A stretch of 64,000 bases of DNA from Unio delphinus (Eukaryota > Mollusca > Bivalvia > Unionida > Unionidae), in contig JAQISU010000247.1 of NCBI GenBank assembly GCA_029339505.1, positions 310,001 through 374,000 of the forward strand, read 5' to 3'. The notes beneath the pieces were generated by a model. The model was given only the letters and a program-made list of their open reading frames with translations, was not told the DNA's origin and ran no database searches. Position numbers and translations under genes: made by a program. This document shows positions 8,895 through 16,460 of the stretch, in pieces. Within the stretch, counting starts at the first letter, position 1. Each line of letters begins with the position of its first letter.

Positions 8895-9293
8895 AAATTG
8901 TTCATTTTCTTGAATTAATGCTCGTAGGTTTCTAATTTTAGAGTTGACTTCTTTTTTCAATTCGTATTCGTTACCTAATTCTTTTCGTATTCCTTCTACG
9001 ATAGTATACAACGGGACGAACACACTGATGTCACTGGAAAATGAAAGAGAGTCCTTAATAGAATTCTGAATTTTTTTGATGAGTGCATACTTCTTGGGTA
9101 GCATATACTTGTTAGTGCTAACCCCGTATTCTATATCCTGAAAATCAGACACAATTTGATCAGGATTTAATCCATCTGATAGTTTGATATCCTGATTTTT
9201 CAATTTTGCTATTTCAACTATGATGCTATTCATGTTTTCAGAATTCATTATTCTATAAGAATGACATATCTCTAATTGAAAAATATGACTCAT
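8892..9293 (-). CDS. Small unrecognised helical protein
   Basis: This 133 aa ORF (about 118 aa if it starts at MNSENMNSIIVE, which I prefer because the preceding residues look like read-through). It is charged and helical (IVEIAKLKNQDIK, IKKIQNSIKDSL, ELKKEVNSKIRNLRALIQEN), with a short hydrophobic strand ISVFVPLYTIVEG. No family was recognised. It is separated from the HNH gene upstream by 38 bp, and its stop codon lies in the 15-bp iterons. Confidence 0.45.
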   Translation of the reverse strand: MSHIFQLEICHSYRIMNSENMNSIIVEIAKLKNQDIKLSDGLNPDQIVSDFQDIEYGVSTNKYMLPKKYALIKKIQNSIKDSLSFSSDISVFVPLYTIVEGIRKELGNEYELKKEVNSKIRNLRALIQENEQF

Positions 9294-9331
9294 TAGACAT
9301 AACTAAATTGAAATTTTTGCCCCGTCTTTTT

Positions 9332-9799
9332 TTAAATAGCCGATCGATAAATCCTCCCTGCAACTTTTTGAACAGAAGTTGGACAAATATCGAAGTGCAT
9401 ACCGGCTTCATTCATAGATGAAAATATTTTTTCTTCATTAGTTGTTGTATTCAAAGATGTCACAGGTCTCTTCCAAACCGTTTTGCAAGTGCCAGCTCTT
9501 CCTCGTTTGGAATTCTCACTCAGTGTGATAGCCTGCAGATTTGATACAGAATTATTCTTTGGATTAGAATCCTTGTGATAAATAACAAAACCATTCTCGA
9601 TCAATCCATAATGACATTCATACACGAAACGATGATTGAGATAAGTTTTCTTTTCTTTTCCTCCGCCAACAGTAAACCTCAAATACCCTTGATTACTCAC
9701 AAAACCGACCGGTTTCTTCATTCTACAGTGTCTTACAACACCATCACTGGATGCTTCATATTTTGTAATCACTGGATGTGGTCTGAATTCTTGGTTCAT
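9332..9799 (-). CDS. NUMOD4/HNH endonuclease (homing-type)
   Basis: This protein of 155 aa is a free-standing HNH endonuclease of the kind seen in phages and large DNA viruses. The N-terminus resembles a NUMOD4 segment (KYEASSDGVVRH, GYLRFTV). The HNH core is LNHRFVYECHYG followed by FVIYHKDSNPKNNSVSNLQA, which supplies the H…H-N…N catalytic/metal residues. The C-terminal part (RPVTSLNTTTNEEKIFSSMNEAG and a TSVQKV helix) looks like a NUMOD1/helix-turn-helix DNA-binding tail. The likely role is site-specific DNA cleavage, either as a selfish homing gene or recruited by the element. It is intact and co-oriented with its neighbours. Confidence 0.85.
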   Translation of the reverse strand: MNQEFRPHPVITKYEASSDGVVRHCRMKKPVGFVSNQGYLRFTVGGGKEKKTYLNHRFVYECHYGLIENGFVIYHKDSNPKNNSVSNLQAITLSENSKRGRAGTCKTVWKRPVTSLNTTTNEEKIFSSMNEAGMHFDICPTSVQKVAGRIYRSAI

Positions 9800-9809
9800 A
9801 TATACTATT

Positions 9810-10205
9810 CTATTGTTTGTCTAATTCAGTGTTTGGTTCAATAATTACATCACTGGAAAATCTTTCGATATAGTCTTGCGGAGTTCTTATGATTTTATCC
9901 TTGATGTTGTCAGGGTCAAAGACTTTTTCAGGGTCATAATTTCTGATGGATTGTCCATTTTTTATTCTTTTATCATAATAACGCTTCAATTCCCTATATC
10001 GCCTACCACCACAATCAATACACAATTGTGATCTTCCCTTGACCCCAACCCCACATCGAATACAGGGTAACGGACCAAGACTTCCACGTCGAAAACTTTG
10101 CATATGATACCTACAGTATTCATTTTTTCTGCATGATTTGTTACACGGGGTTACATTTCCCATCATGAGCCATTTGCAGTGATTCATTATACATAAAACT
10201 TTCAT
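9810..10205 (-). CDS. Cysteine/histidine-rich zinc-binding protein
   Basis: This 131 aa ORF has clustered metal-ligand residues: C-x3-C-x4-C-x2-H in the N-terminus (CNKSCRKNEYCRYH) and a four-cysteine ribbon CIRCGVGVKGRSQLCIDCGG. A basic helix (RRYRELKRYYDKRIKNG) and an acidic tail follow. Similar small zinc proteins sit beside PolB in other Polintons. DNA binding is likely but the function is unknown. The start codon lies only 24 bp from the start of the PolB gene, which is transcribed the other way, so the two share a very short bidirectional promoter. Confidence 0.65.
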   Translation of the reverse strand: MKVLCIMNHCKWLMMGNVTPCNKSCRKNEYCRYHMQSFRRGSLGPLPCIRCGVGVKGRSQLCIDCGGRRYRELKRYYDKRIKNGQSIRNYDPEKVFDPDNIKDKIIRTPQDYIERFSSDVIIEPNTELDKQ

Positions 10206-10229
10206 TTAAATGTTTGTTTTTTATATAGC

Positions 10230-11147
10230 ATGAAGGAGTTCAAGAGATTGACTTCGAAAAATGCTAAATTCAATGCTGATAGAGAGTTCAAGAGATTATT
10301 GAAAATCAATCCTAGATTTAATCTCGATAGACCAAAAAAACGTCAAAAACGTCCAAGAGACGGAAACATGAAAGAGTTTAAGAGATTATTGAAAATTAAC
10401 CCTAAATTTAATATCGATAAACCCAAAAAACGCCCAATAGACGGAAACAAACGTAACAAACGTCCAAGAGACGGAAACATGAAAGAGTTTAAGAGATTAT
10501 TGAAAATTAACCCTAAATTTAATATCGATAAACCCAAAAAACGTCCAAAACGCCCAATAGACGGAAACATGAAAGAGTTTAAGAGATTATTGAAAATCAA
10601 TCCTAGATTTAATCGCGATAGACCCAAAAAACGTAACAAACGTCCAAGAGACGGAAACATGAGATCATCATGGAAGGATGCTCAATTCAATCTTGATATA
10701 GTTTCTAATACACCCAAGAATAAAATTCTTGATAAACCCATCAGAGACTGTTTTAATGAATTCAAGCGTGATGGAGCATCTTATTGTTGGTCAACATTTC
10801 GAATTGATGGTGTTGTTGACGCTACCATGAATGATGAAAAGGCAGCAGTGATCATTTCACGTGTTGGGGAAAAAAGTCATTTTTTCCGAATCAAATTCAT
10901 TATCCGTGAGAATGGCAAATGGATTATTAAGGATAAATTTGAACCCATTCTCAAGGGCAAAAAAACTGTCACCGTGAACCAGGATTCCAAACCGGGAATT
11001 TTGACTGGAATTGATAAACCCTACTACGAAAGATCTTATCCTGTCACAGCAGTTGTTTACGGGATCTATCCGCTCAATGAAAAACCTGATATTTCAAAAC
11101 TAGCACCCATGAAATATTCGACAGGCCTCAATTGTGTAGCAGAATGA
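10230..11147 (+). pseudogene. polB: PolB gene, N-terminal part (ends at premature TGA)
   Basis: This open frame of 305 codons ends at TGA (11145-11147). The next codon onward stays open in the same frame into the polymerase, so this is the amino-terminal part of PolB and not a separate gene. Residues 1-145 are four to five basic repeats of about 30-36 aa with EFKRLLKINPKFNIDKPKKR and RPRDGN. They are lysine/arginine-rich, look like nuclear-localisation or DNA-binding segments, and are not usual for PolB. From about residue 150 the sequence (DCFNEFKRDGASYCWSTFRI to the LNCVAE just before the stop) has the pattern of the N-terminal domain of this polymerase family. The stop is a nonsense change or an assembly error. 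The repaired protein is not given. Confidence 0.78.
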
Positions 11148-13880
11148 ATAATAGAACACTTCACAAATGCGTCCCGGGGAAATAAACTCACTGATCTAAG
11201 ACGAAAAAAAATAACCGAGTGGGAGTTCACGGTAAAAGAGCATGGAGCAACAATTCAGGATATAACTAAATTAGAAAAATCATTAAGATTTCCAATATCG
11301 GTAAGGACAATCACCGGAGAAGTATTATACGAATCGAAATATAAATCACAGGGAGCCCCCATTGAAATTATTGATCATAACGCACACGCGTGGTCATCTG
11401 CAGTAACAATATTCCCACGGGAAAGAACCGTAAAATATCTATCCCAAACCGAAGAGTTTTTTTCAGAGCAGAAATTATTTGATGCTATTTACCATTTGAG
11501 TAAAAACGATCCTGTGTCAGCGTGGCTATTTCATAGTAATTCAGACGAGGAATGCAGATTTGATCAGTTTGTAAGGCCTAACGGAGAATTATACCGTACT
11601 GAAGAACTGCAGAATCAAATGAAACAACTAGCTAGTGAGTTTTCTGAGGGGGAAATCGAAGATCAATTATTAGCAAACTGTTTCACAGTACCATCCATTG
11701 CAGCACATTTTGCTAGAAAGAAAAACGCGTGGAAACCAACACGAAGTGAGTTTTTATCAGATGTCAAATTGTCCTGTCTTGAATACAGCCACGGCGGATT
11801 ATGGAACACAAAATACACCGCTGATACCGTTATTTCAGTTGATATGATTGCGTGTTATCCAGGAAGTTTTCTTGGGTATGGAGAATGCGAGAAATATTTC
11901 AAACGATTTGGACACCCTACACACGAAATGACCCGTGTTGCTATTAATGGACCACTTCCTGATTTTGATTTAACCGGATTCGCTTGTGTGGTATCATTTG
12001 AAATGGCTGAAGGACTTCATCCGTGTAGTTATCTTTGGATTGGTAAACACATGTCTGAAAAACACTGGATGCCAATAGTGTTGTTACGGTATATGCTTGA
12101 TTGTAAGATGTTAAAATCATTAATTGTCAGTGAAGCAATTATATCCTATCGGGCACAGAAATCAGTCTGGTTACCACAACCTGATCTAGAAAAAATAATT
12201 AGCGAAGAGCGAAAACTGTTTCCTGATTTTAATGAACAACAAATCATGGATTGGTCCAGACAGTTATTTGAAATCAGAAACAATGAAGCAAAAAATCTTG
12301 GACGAAGAATAATCGGTAAATTTACTCAAGGTGGCAAAGATGATAATACGAAATATTCTTCACGATTGATTATAGACAACGCTGAATACGATTTTGTAAT
12401 GGCGGATTTAACGAATAAGGGCCTATATGTCAATCGTAAGGACGCATTTATGTCCGATGGAACCAAATTGGGTACAATTGTTACCTACAATGATGGATAC
12501 CATCCGCAGTACACACATTTGAGAGCTTCTATGCTCGGTTATGCTTCTATCAATCTGTTTTCAATGATCAATAGATTTCCTACCACCGCAGTTAGAGTTG
12601 CTACTGACTCATTTTACATAAATAGCAAAATGGCTGATTTTAAGGCTACTGGCAACGAGAAATGGGGATCATGGAGAATTAAGAAAGAAATGATTCATGA
12701 TTATATTCCATCAGCAGATGTTACCATTGAAAATAATTACTTAGAAAGCAATCAGTGTTCAGAATTTTCTAGTGCACCACCGATTTCTGATCCAATATGC
12801 CTGTATAAAACAGTTTATTTAAACGGTTGTGGCGGGTCAGGAAAAACAACCCGGGCAATTGAGTTATTTCGTGTTTCCAATCCAAACATGATTGTGCTAA
12901 CACCAACTCATAGACTTGCAAGAGAAATGATACAGAGAGGGGTAAATGCTTGCACTTATCACAGCTTTTTCCGATGGAAGGGAGATAAATGGACTCCTGA
13001 GCGCATGGGAGAGAAATTTATTCCTGAAATTATCATTTGGGATGAAATAGACACAGTGTCAGAAGATGTCTTAAAAATATTTCTTGAGTGGTTGTTATTG
13101 AAGAATACAAAAGTCGTCATGTGCGGTGATCATGGGCAACCACCACCATTTGTCGGTGCATCCCCCCATGAATGGCTAAAGGGTTTTGTAGACTATTATG
13201 AAGAAATTGATACCGATCATAGATCACTTGATGAAAAATTAAAAGAATTGAAGAAACTAATTAGATTACAACCGGATAGAATCCAGTGTGAAATAACCCG
13301 TGAAATAATTTCGGAAACTCCCATGAATGAGTTTTGGGAAGCGTGGAGACCAAATGATTTAATCATTGCAAGTAGAAAAATAGTCAGGGACACACTTCAG
13401 ATGAAGTTATTTGAATTGCATAAACAAAAATTTGCAACATTTCCAGTGCCTCTTTGTTATAGGCCATCGGATACGCGAAAACAGAACATCGAAGTTGATA
13501 TTCCAGGACAGAGTGAAAAGCAGAGTCTCGTATTAAATGATATTGTGCTGGTTGATATCAATGTTGTTGAAGATGCATTGCGTGCTAATAAATCCCCATG
13601 GACGCTAGGTTATGCAGCGACGATACATTCTTCACAGGGATTGACTATATCGGATACAACTGTTTGGATGGTAGATAATCGCATAGAATGGTCGAATTTA
13701 GTCTATCTTTCAGTATCCAGAGTACGAAAAATAAATCAACTTCGAAGAATTGTCCTGACAGAGTCAGGCGATGATGAAATCATTGGCGATGATGAAATCA
13801 TTGGTGACGATAATGATATTATTGATAAAAAACTCTCCGGTTACAAACAACAGGACAAAAAAAAAACAACGAGAATTTGA
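11148..13880 (+). CDS. polB: PolB-SF1 helicase fusion, main part
   Basis: The frame is open from 11148, directly after the TGA, to 13880. Initiator candidates inside are weak, supporting the view that it is the rest of the split gene. Polymerase palm motifs: A in VISVDMIACYPGSF, B-like in GRRIIGKFTQGG, C in VRVATDSFYI. No clear 3'-5' exonuclease motif was seen. The second half is a superfamily 1 helicase: Walker A NGCGGSGKTTRAIELF, Walker B IIIWDEID, motif III GDHGQPPP, motif V YAATIHSSQGLT and motif VI YLSVSRVRKINQ. The product would replicate the element and unwind its DNA. The tail has a duplicated acidic DDEIIG linker. The frame then breaks at A10 (13857-13866), beyond which an HNH domain follows in another frame. 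Confidence 0.85.
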   Translation: MIEHFTNASRGNKLTDLRRKKITEWEFTVKEHGATIQDITKLEKSLRFPISVRTITGEVLYESKYKSQGAPIEIIDHNAHAWSSAVTIFPRERTVKYLSQTEEFFSEQKLFDAIYHLSKNDPVSAWLFHSNSDEECRFDQFVRPNGELYRTEELQNQMKQLASEFSEGEIEDQLLANCFTVPSIAAHFARKKNAWKPTRSEFLSDVKLSCLEYSHGGLWNTKYTADTVISVDMIACYPGSFLGYGECEKYFKRFGHPTHEMTRVAINGPLPDFDLTGFACVVSFEMAEGLHPCSYLWIGKHMSEKHWMPIVLLRYMLDCKMLKSLIVSEAIISYRAQKSVWLPQPDLEKIISEERKLFPDFNEQQIMDWSRQLFEIRNNEAKNLGRRIIGKFTQGGKDDNTKYSSRLIIDNAEYDFVMADLTNKGLYVNRKDAFMSDGTKLGTIVTYNDGYHPQYTHLRASMLGYASINLFSMINRFPTTAVRVATDSFYINSKMADFKATGNEKWGSWRIKKEMIHDYIPSADVTIENNYLESNQCSEFSSAPPISDPICLYKTVYLNGCGGSGKTTRAIELFRVSNPNMIVLTPTHRLAREMIQRGVNACTYHSFFRWKGDKWTPERMGEKFIPEIIIWDEIDTVSEDVLKIFLEWLLLKNTKVVMCGDHGQPPPFVGASPHEWLKGFVDYYEEIDTDHRSLDEKLKELKKLIRLQPDRIQCEITREIISETPMNEFWEAWRPNDLIIASRKIVRDTLQMKLFELHKQKFATFPVPLCYRPSDTRKQNIEVDIPGQSEKQSLVLNDIVLVDINVVEDALRANKSPWTLGYAATIHSSQGLTISDTTVWMVDNRIEWSNLVYLSVSRVRKINQLRRIVLTESGDDEIIGDDEIIGDDNDIIDKKLSGYKQQDKKKTTRI

Positions 13881-14082
13881 TATTGATGCTGAATTAATAA
13901 TCACTTTGAAGAAACAACAGAATAATCACTGCGCAAGTTGCAATTGTATAATGCGTTGGCAGTATTCGGATAAGGATCCTCGCCAATTCACCGTAGACAG
14001 AAAAAATAACAATCTCGGTCATGTCAGAAATAATGTGATGTTGACTTGTCTTGAGTGTAATAGACGCAAGGGTGCTAGTTAA
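13867..14082 (+). pseudogene. HNH domain, C-terminal part of the PolB gene, out of frame
   Basis: Directly after the A10 run, a different plus frame encodes REFDIDAELIITLKKQQ, then a zinc-containing HNH core: CASCNCIMRW, FTVDRKNNNLGHVRNNV and LTCLECNRRKGA. Two CxxC pairs bind the metal, and the D-R-K-N…N pattern is the HNH centre. Related Polinton polymerases carry this domain fused to the helicase, so the indel in the A-run has probably detached it here. If read from the upstream ATG at 13771 the first 30 residues are a shadow of the PolB frame. Its 3' end overlaps the integrase 3' end by 8 bp, tail to tail. Confidence 0.75.
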
Positions 14083-15019
14083 GACCATGGGGTGGCAATT
14101 GAGTATCCTCGGGTATCACTTGTAATTGTTGTCTAGTAAAAACCCGTTGAGGGGCAGTTGAATCCAGTTTATAGATTGGAGGTCTACCCGTAGATCGTGT
14201 TATACTAGATATCTTATGCGTAGTGACGCTCCAAATAGGATCAGTAGCCCTTTTTCTATCCCCTTCAAGCTCTCCTGGTTCGTATAAGTACCTCACAATG
14301 ACATTACTACCAAGAATTGGTTCTTTGAAATCTTTTTGTGGTTTTTCAGGTATCGACTTCTTTTTAGTCGCGTTGATAGGTTTCATGTTGATGGTTCTAG
14401 TAATCTCGTTATTCAGTGCGGTAACTACACCTGGTAATCTCTTAACCCATTCACGGGATCTTTTTTCTTGGATGAATTCTTTTGCATATTGATATCCAAA
14501 TAACCGCTCAGCAAGAATCCGATTAAATCGTTCTACAATGGCCTGATCACGATGCAGTGCAGTATGCCCTCGTCTGATAGCGACATTGTGATATTTCATT
14601 GTAGATAACACTGCACCCTGAAATTCCTTGCCCGGGTCAACTTGTAACAGATTTGGCCAGTGCAGAGGGCTCCTTCGATAAATCCTTTCAAATGCAGAAG
14701 CGACTTCAGTGGCCGATTTTGTTTTTAACGGTTCTGCTTCTTTGTATCGACTTGCAATATCAACTACAGTTAACGCATATTTGTAACCACGATCATGTGG
14801 CAGAAATAATATATCAGCCTGATGAACTTCATTTGGTCCGGTTACATCAAAATGCGAGAATTGAATTTGTTTAGGCGGTGGTAGATAAATTTGCCATAGT
14901 GCCTGTTTGGATAACCAATGAGCCGCAGTGGTTTTTTTCACTTTTGCGGCGCTAGCGAGTTTACTGATTGCAGCGTTACCCTTCCAGTATCCTCTTGGGG
15001 AATAATAAATAGATTCCAT
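14075..15019 (-). CDS. int: Polinton integrase, retroviral DDE type
   Basis: This intact protein of about 314 aa is a retroviral-like integrase, which inserts the element with short target duplications. The N-terminus (MESIYYSPRGYWKGNAAISK) starts a helix-turn-helix-like DNA-binding segment. The DDE core has D in EVHQADILFLPHD, D in LLQVDPGKEF and E in QAIVERFNRILAERLFG. After it come PINATKKKSIPE and a C-terminal beta region ending in PIYKLDSTAPQRVFTRQQ, close to the chromodomain-like/SH3-like tail of the family. I chose the start at MESIYY (15019) because this is the usual beginning; a frame from 15040 adds seven unlikely residues. All catalytic residues are present, so this protein could be active. 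Confidence 0.93.
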   Translation of the reverse strand: MESIYYSPRGYWKGNAAISKLASAAKVKKTTAAHWLSKQALWQIYLPPPKQIQFSHFDVTGPNEVHQADILFLPHDRGYKYALTVVDIASRYKEAEPLKTKSATEVASAFERIYRRSPLHWPNLLQVDPGKEFQGAVLSTMKYHNVAIRRGHTALHRDQAIVERFNRILAERLFGYQYAKEFIQEKRSREWVKRLPGVVTALNNEITRTINMKPINATKKKSIPEKPQKDFKEPILGSNVIVRYLYEPGELEGDRKRATDPIWSVTTHKISSITRSTGRPPIYKLDSTAPQRVFTRQQLQVIPEDTQLPPHGLN

Positions 15020-15026
15020 GTTGCTA

Positions 15027-15385
15027 TTAATTACCAGCACCTAACATCAATTTACTTTTCATTGCCGATTTTATCAAAAAGGAGGCCAATTTTTCTTTGA
15101 AGGATTTATCAGGAATGGCATTCAACGCATGAATTAATTCACATCTGCTAGATGCCTGTGTTGCAAATTGCTGCTTTTATAAGCAACATCATGAAGGTGA
15201 CAGGCCTTATCAATAGCGTTTATTGGTTCCTCACCGGGTCGGGGCTGATTTTGATCATTGAGTCTGATATCAAGTCTTGTTCCCGGTCCACAATAACTAT
15301 ACCCTGGAAGGTGTTTTTCTCCCGGGTATTTTGCCCATGGGGTTCCAGGGAGTTTTGCTAATTTGGCAGCGATATCACCTCCTCG
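15027..15385 (-). pseudogene. Phospholipase A2-like domain, broken by frameshifts
   Basis: On minus, one frame reads LAKLPGTPWAKYPGEKHLPG, then a calcium-loop-like YCGPGT, and then the catalytic motif DKACHLHDVAY. This is the D-x2-C-x2-H-D pattern of secreted and parvovirus-type PLA2. That frame stops at about 15134. A second frame carries the expected C-terminal helix (SSRCELIHALNAIPDKSF) and stops at 15027-15029. The domain is normally fused to the zinc ribbon that precedes it, but here the joint is shifted at T9 (15386-15394). In parvoviruses this activity breaches endosomal membranes during entry; the same role here is inference. At least two breaks make it non-functional as assembled, and no restored version is given. 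Confidence 0.75.
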
Positions 15386-15555
15386 TTTTTTTTTAAAGGT
15401 TCCTTGGGTTCCTTGGGTTTAGAAACAAATCTAAATTTCTTTGTACTACATTGTACGCATTTACCAGAAAGCGCTGATCGGTTATTTTTAGTTGTAATCG
15501 TCGTCAAGTCATCTGTGCCAGTACGCGCCTTACACTTCACGCAATATAGATCCAT
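15358..15555 (-). CDS. Small zinc-ribbon protein (DUF5679-like), N-terminal part of the PLA2 gene
   Basis: This 65 aa ORF has two cysteine pairs, YCVKCKARTGT and GKCVQCSTKKFRF, with a TTITTKNNRSALSG hairpin between them. This is the compact zinc ribbon common in Polintons and large DNA viruses (DUF5679-like). It probably binds nucleic acid or protein. The frame ends soon after the T9 run, while the PLA2-like domain goes on in another frame, so the present stop is likely secondary. Its ATG (15555) is only 5 bp from the ATG of the divergent ATPase gene (15561). Confidence 0.8.
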   Translation of the reverse strand: MDLYCVKCKARTGTDDLTTITTKNNRSALSGKCVQCSTKKFRFVSKPKEPKEPLKKNEEVISLPN

Positions 15556-15560
15556 AATTT

Positions 15561-16232
15561 ATGTATAGAGATATGAATATAATTGATTTTTCAGCGACTA
15601 AAACAAGAGAACCAGTGAAGCATCATGCAGCGCTACCAAACTCTATCCGCACAATTATAATCGGGCCATCTGGATCCGGCAAGACGCAATTGTTGCTCAA
15701 TTTAATAATGAGATGGATGAAGTGGGATAAGTTGTATTTAATTGCCCCTAGCGTAGATGACCAACGATGCTATGAAGTGCTAAAAGATTTTAATGAAAAC
15801 GCTTCAGAGATTGCTGGCGAGGATGTTATTGAATTTATAACCGATATTGACGAGGCGCCATCCGTGAATGACCTCGATGGAAGTATCAACAATTTAGTTG
15901 TATACGACGATGTCATGTTAGATAATCAAAAAAATCCTGCTAGAATATTTTCCCGAGGCAGGCATAAAAACACGGATGTGATCTATGTCACTCAACGCTA
16001 CACTCAGATTCCAAAAGTGATTAGAGATAACTGTAATATGCTTGCTGTATTCAACGGCGTTGATACACATACGCTACGAAATATTTGGCAGACATGGTGT
16101 TCTGATATGGACTTCAATCAATTTAGAAATTTCTTTAGTCATGCTCAGTCTACCCCACACAGATTTGTAACAATAAATTTACATGACCCTCGAACACGAT
16201 ATCGTATCGGACTGGATCAAATATTCGGTTAA
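15561..16232 (+). CDS. Genome-packaging ATPase (FtsK/HerA, A32-like)
   Basis: This intact 223 aa ORF is the packaging ATPase of Polintons and related viruses. Walker A is IIIGPSGSGKTQLLLNLIMR (about residues 33-52) and Walker B is NLVVYDDVMLD (about 114-124). A sensor-like segment DVIYVTQRYTQIPKVIRDN follows, then a C-terminal VFNGVDTHTLRNIW region. It would pump element DNA into preformed capsids. The last 14 codons lie inside the right terminal inverted repeat, so the gene's 3' end is duplicated at the left end of the element. It starts 5 bp from the oppositely directed zinc-ribbon gene. Confidence 0.92.
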   Translation: MYRDMNIIDFSATKTREPVKHHAALPNSIRTIIIGPSGSGKTQLLLNLIMRWMKWDKLYLIAPSVDDQRCYEVLKDFNENASEIAGEDVIEFITDIDEAPSVNDLDGSINNLVVYDDVMLDNQKNPARIFSRGRHKNTDVIYVTQRYTQIPKVIRDNCNMLAVFNGVDTHTLRNIWQTWCSDMDFNQFRNFFSHAQSTPHRFVTINLHDPRTRYRIGLDQIFG

Positions 16233-16460
16233 CCCCAACTGAAAGTTCTAGTGAGTGACAACGACGTTGTAGTCCCTTTTCTCAAAAAATCGATGGAGGA
16301 TTTCATTAATTTCATTGATTTTTTCATATTTTTTTTTTGGACCTAATCCATGAAACACATACACATTGGGGGGTCTGATGTCACTGGTTTCATTGTTTTT
16401 AAGTGTGATTTCAGTGAAAACTTGTCTAAAAATGTTGTCTGATTCGCCCCTTCTGCTGCT
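16192..16460 (-). repeat. Polinton right terminal inverted repeat
   Basis: Inverted copy of 1273-1542, ending …CTGCTGCT before flanking CAAGTT. On its minus strand a frame of 75 codons (16475-16248) stays open through most of the arm. The matching frame in the left arm is cut by an extra A. Confidence 0.93.

Larger units (their letters stand above)
1273..16460. mobile_element. Polinton/Maverick element, near complete
   Basis: The element is 15,188 bp. It begins 5'-AGCAGCAG and ends CTGCTGCT-3', the AG...CT ends typical of Polintons, with inverted repeats of about 270 bp. The bases CAAGT lie immediately outside both ends (1268-1272 and 16461-16465), a 5-bp direct repeat where the family usually makes 6 bp. 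The cargo is the Polinton core set: DDE integrase, PolB, adenain-like protease, FtsK/HerA-type ATPase and double jelly-roll capsid protein, plus minor virion-like proteins. It sits in intron 8 of the host TRMT44-like gene. The two repeat arms differ at only about six positions, which suggests a recent insertion, although gene conversion could give the same result. Several genes are interrupted (see individual entries). Confidence 0.95.

Noticed and set aside
10343..10660. Minus-strand ORF of 105 codons opposite the PolB N-terminal repeats
   Set aside because: Antisense of the repeated plus-strand frame; composition (repeated FLGLS-LNLGLIFNNLL) mirrors the repeats and has no family likeness.
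11496..11498. TTG at 11496 as the start of a 794-aa polymerase
   Set aside because: The frame is open upstream to 11148 and the upstream residues look like conserved family sequence; a TTG start is unlikely in an animal-associated element.
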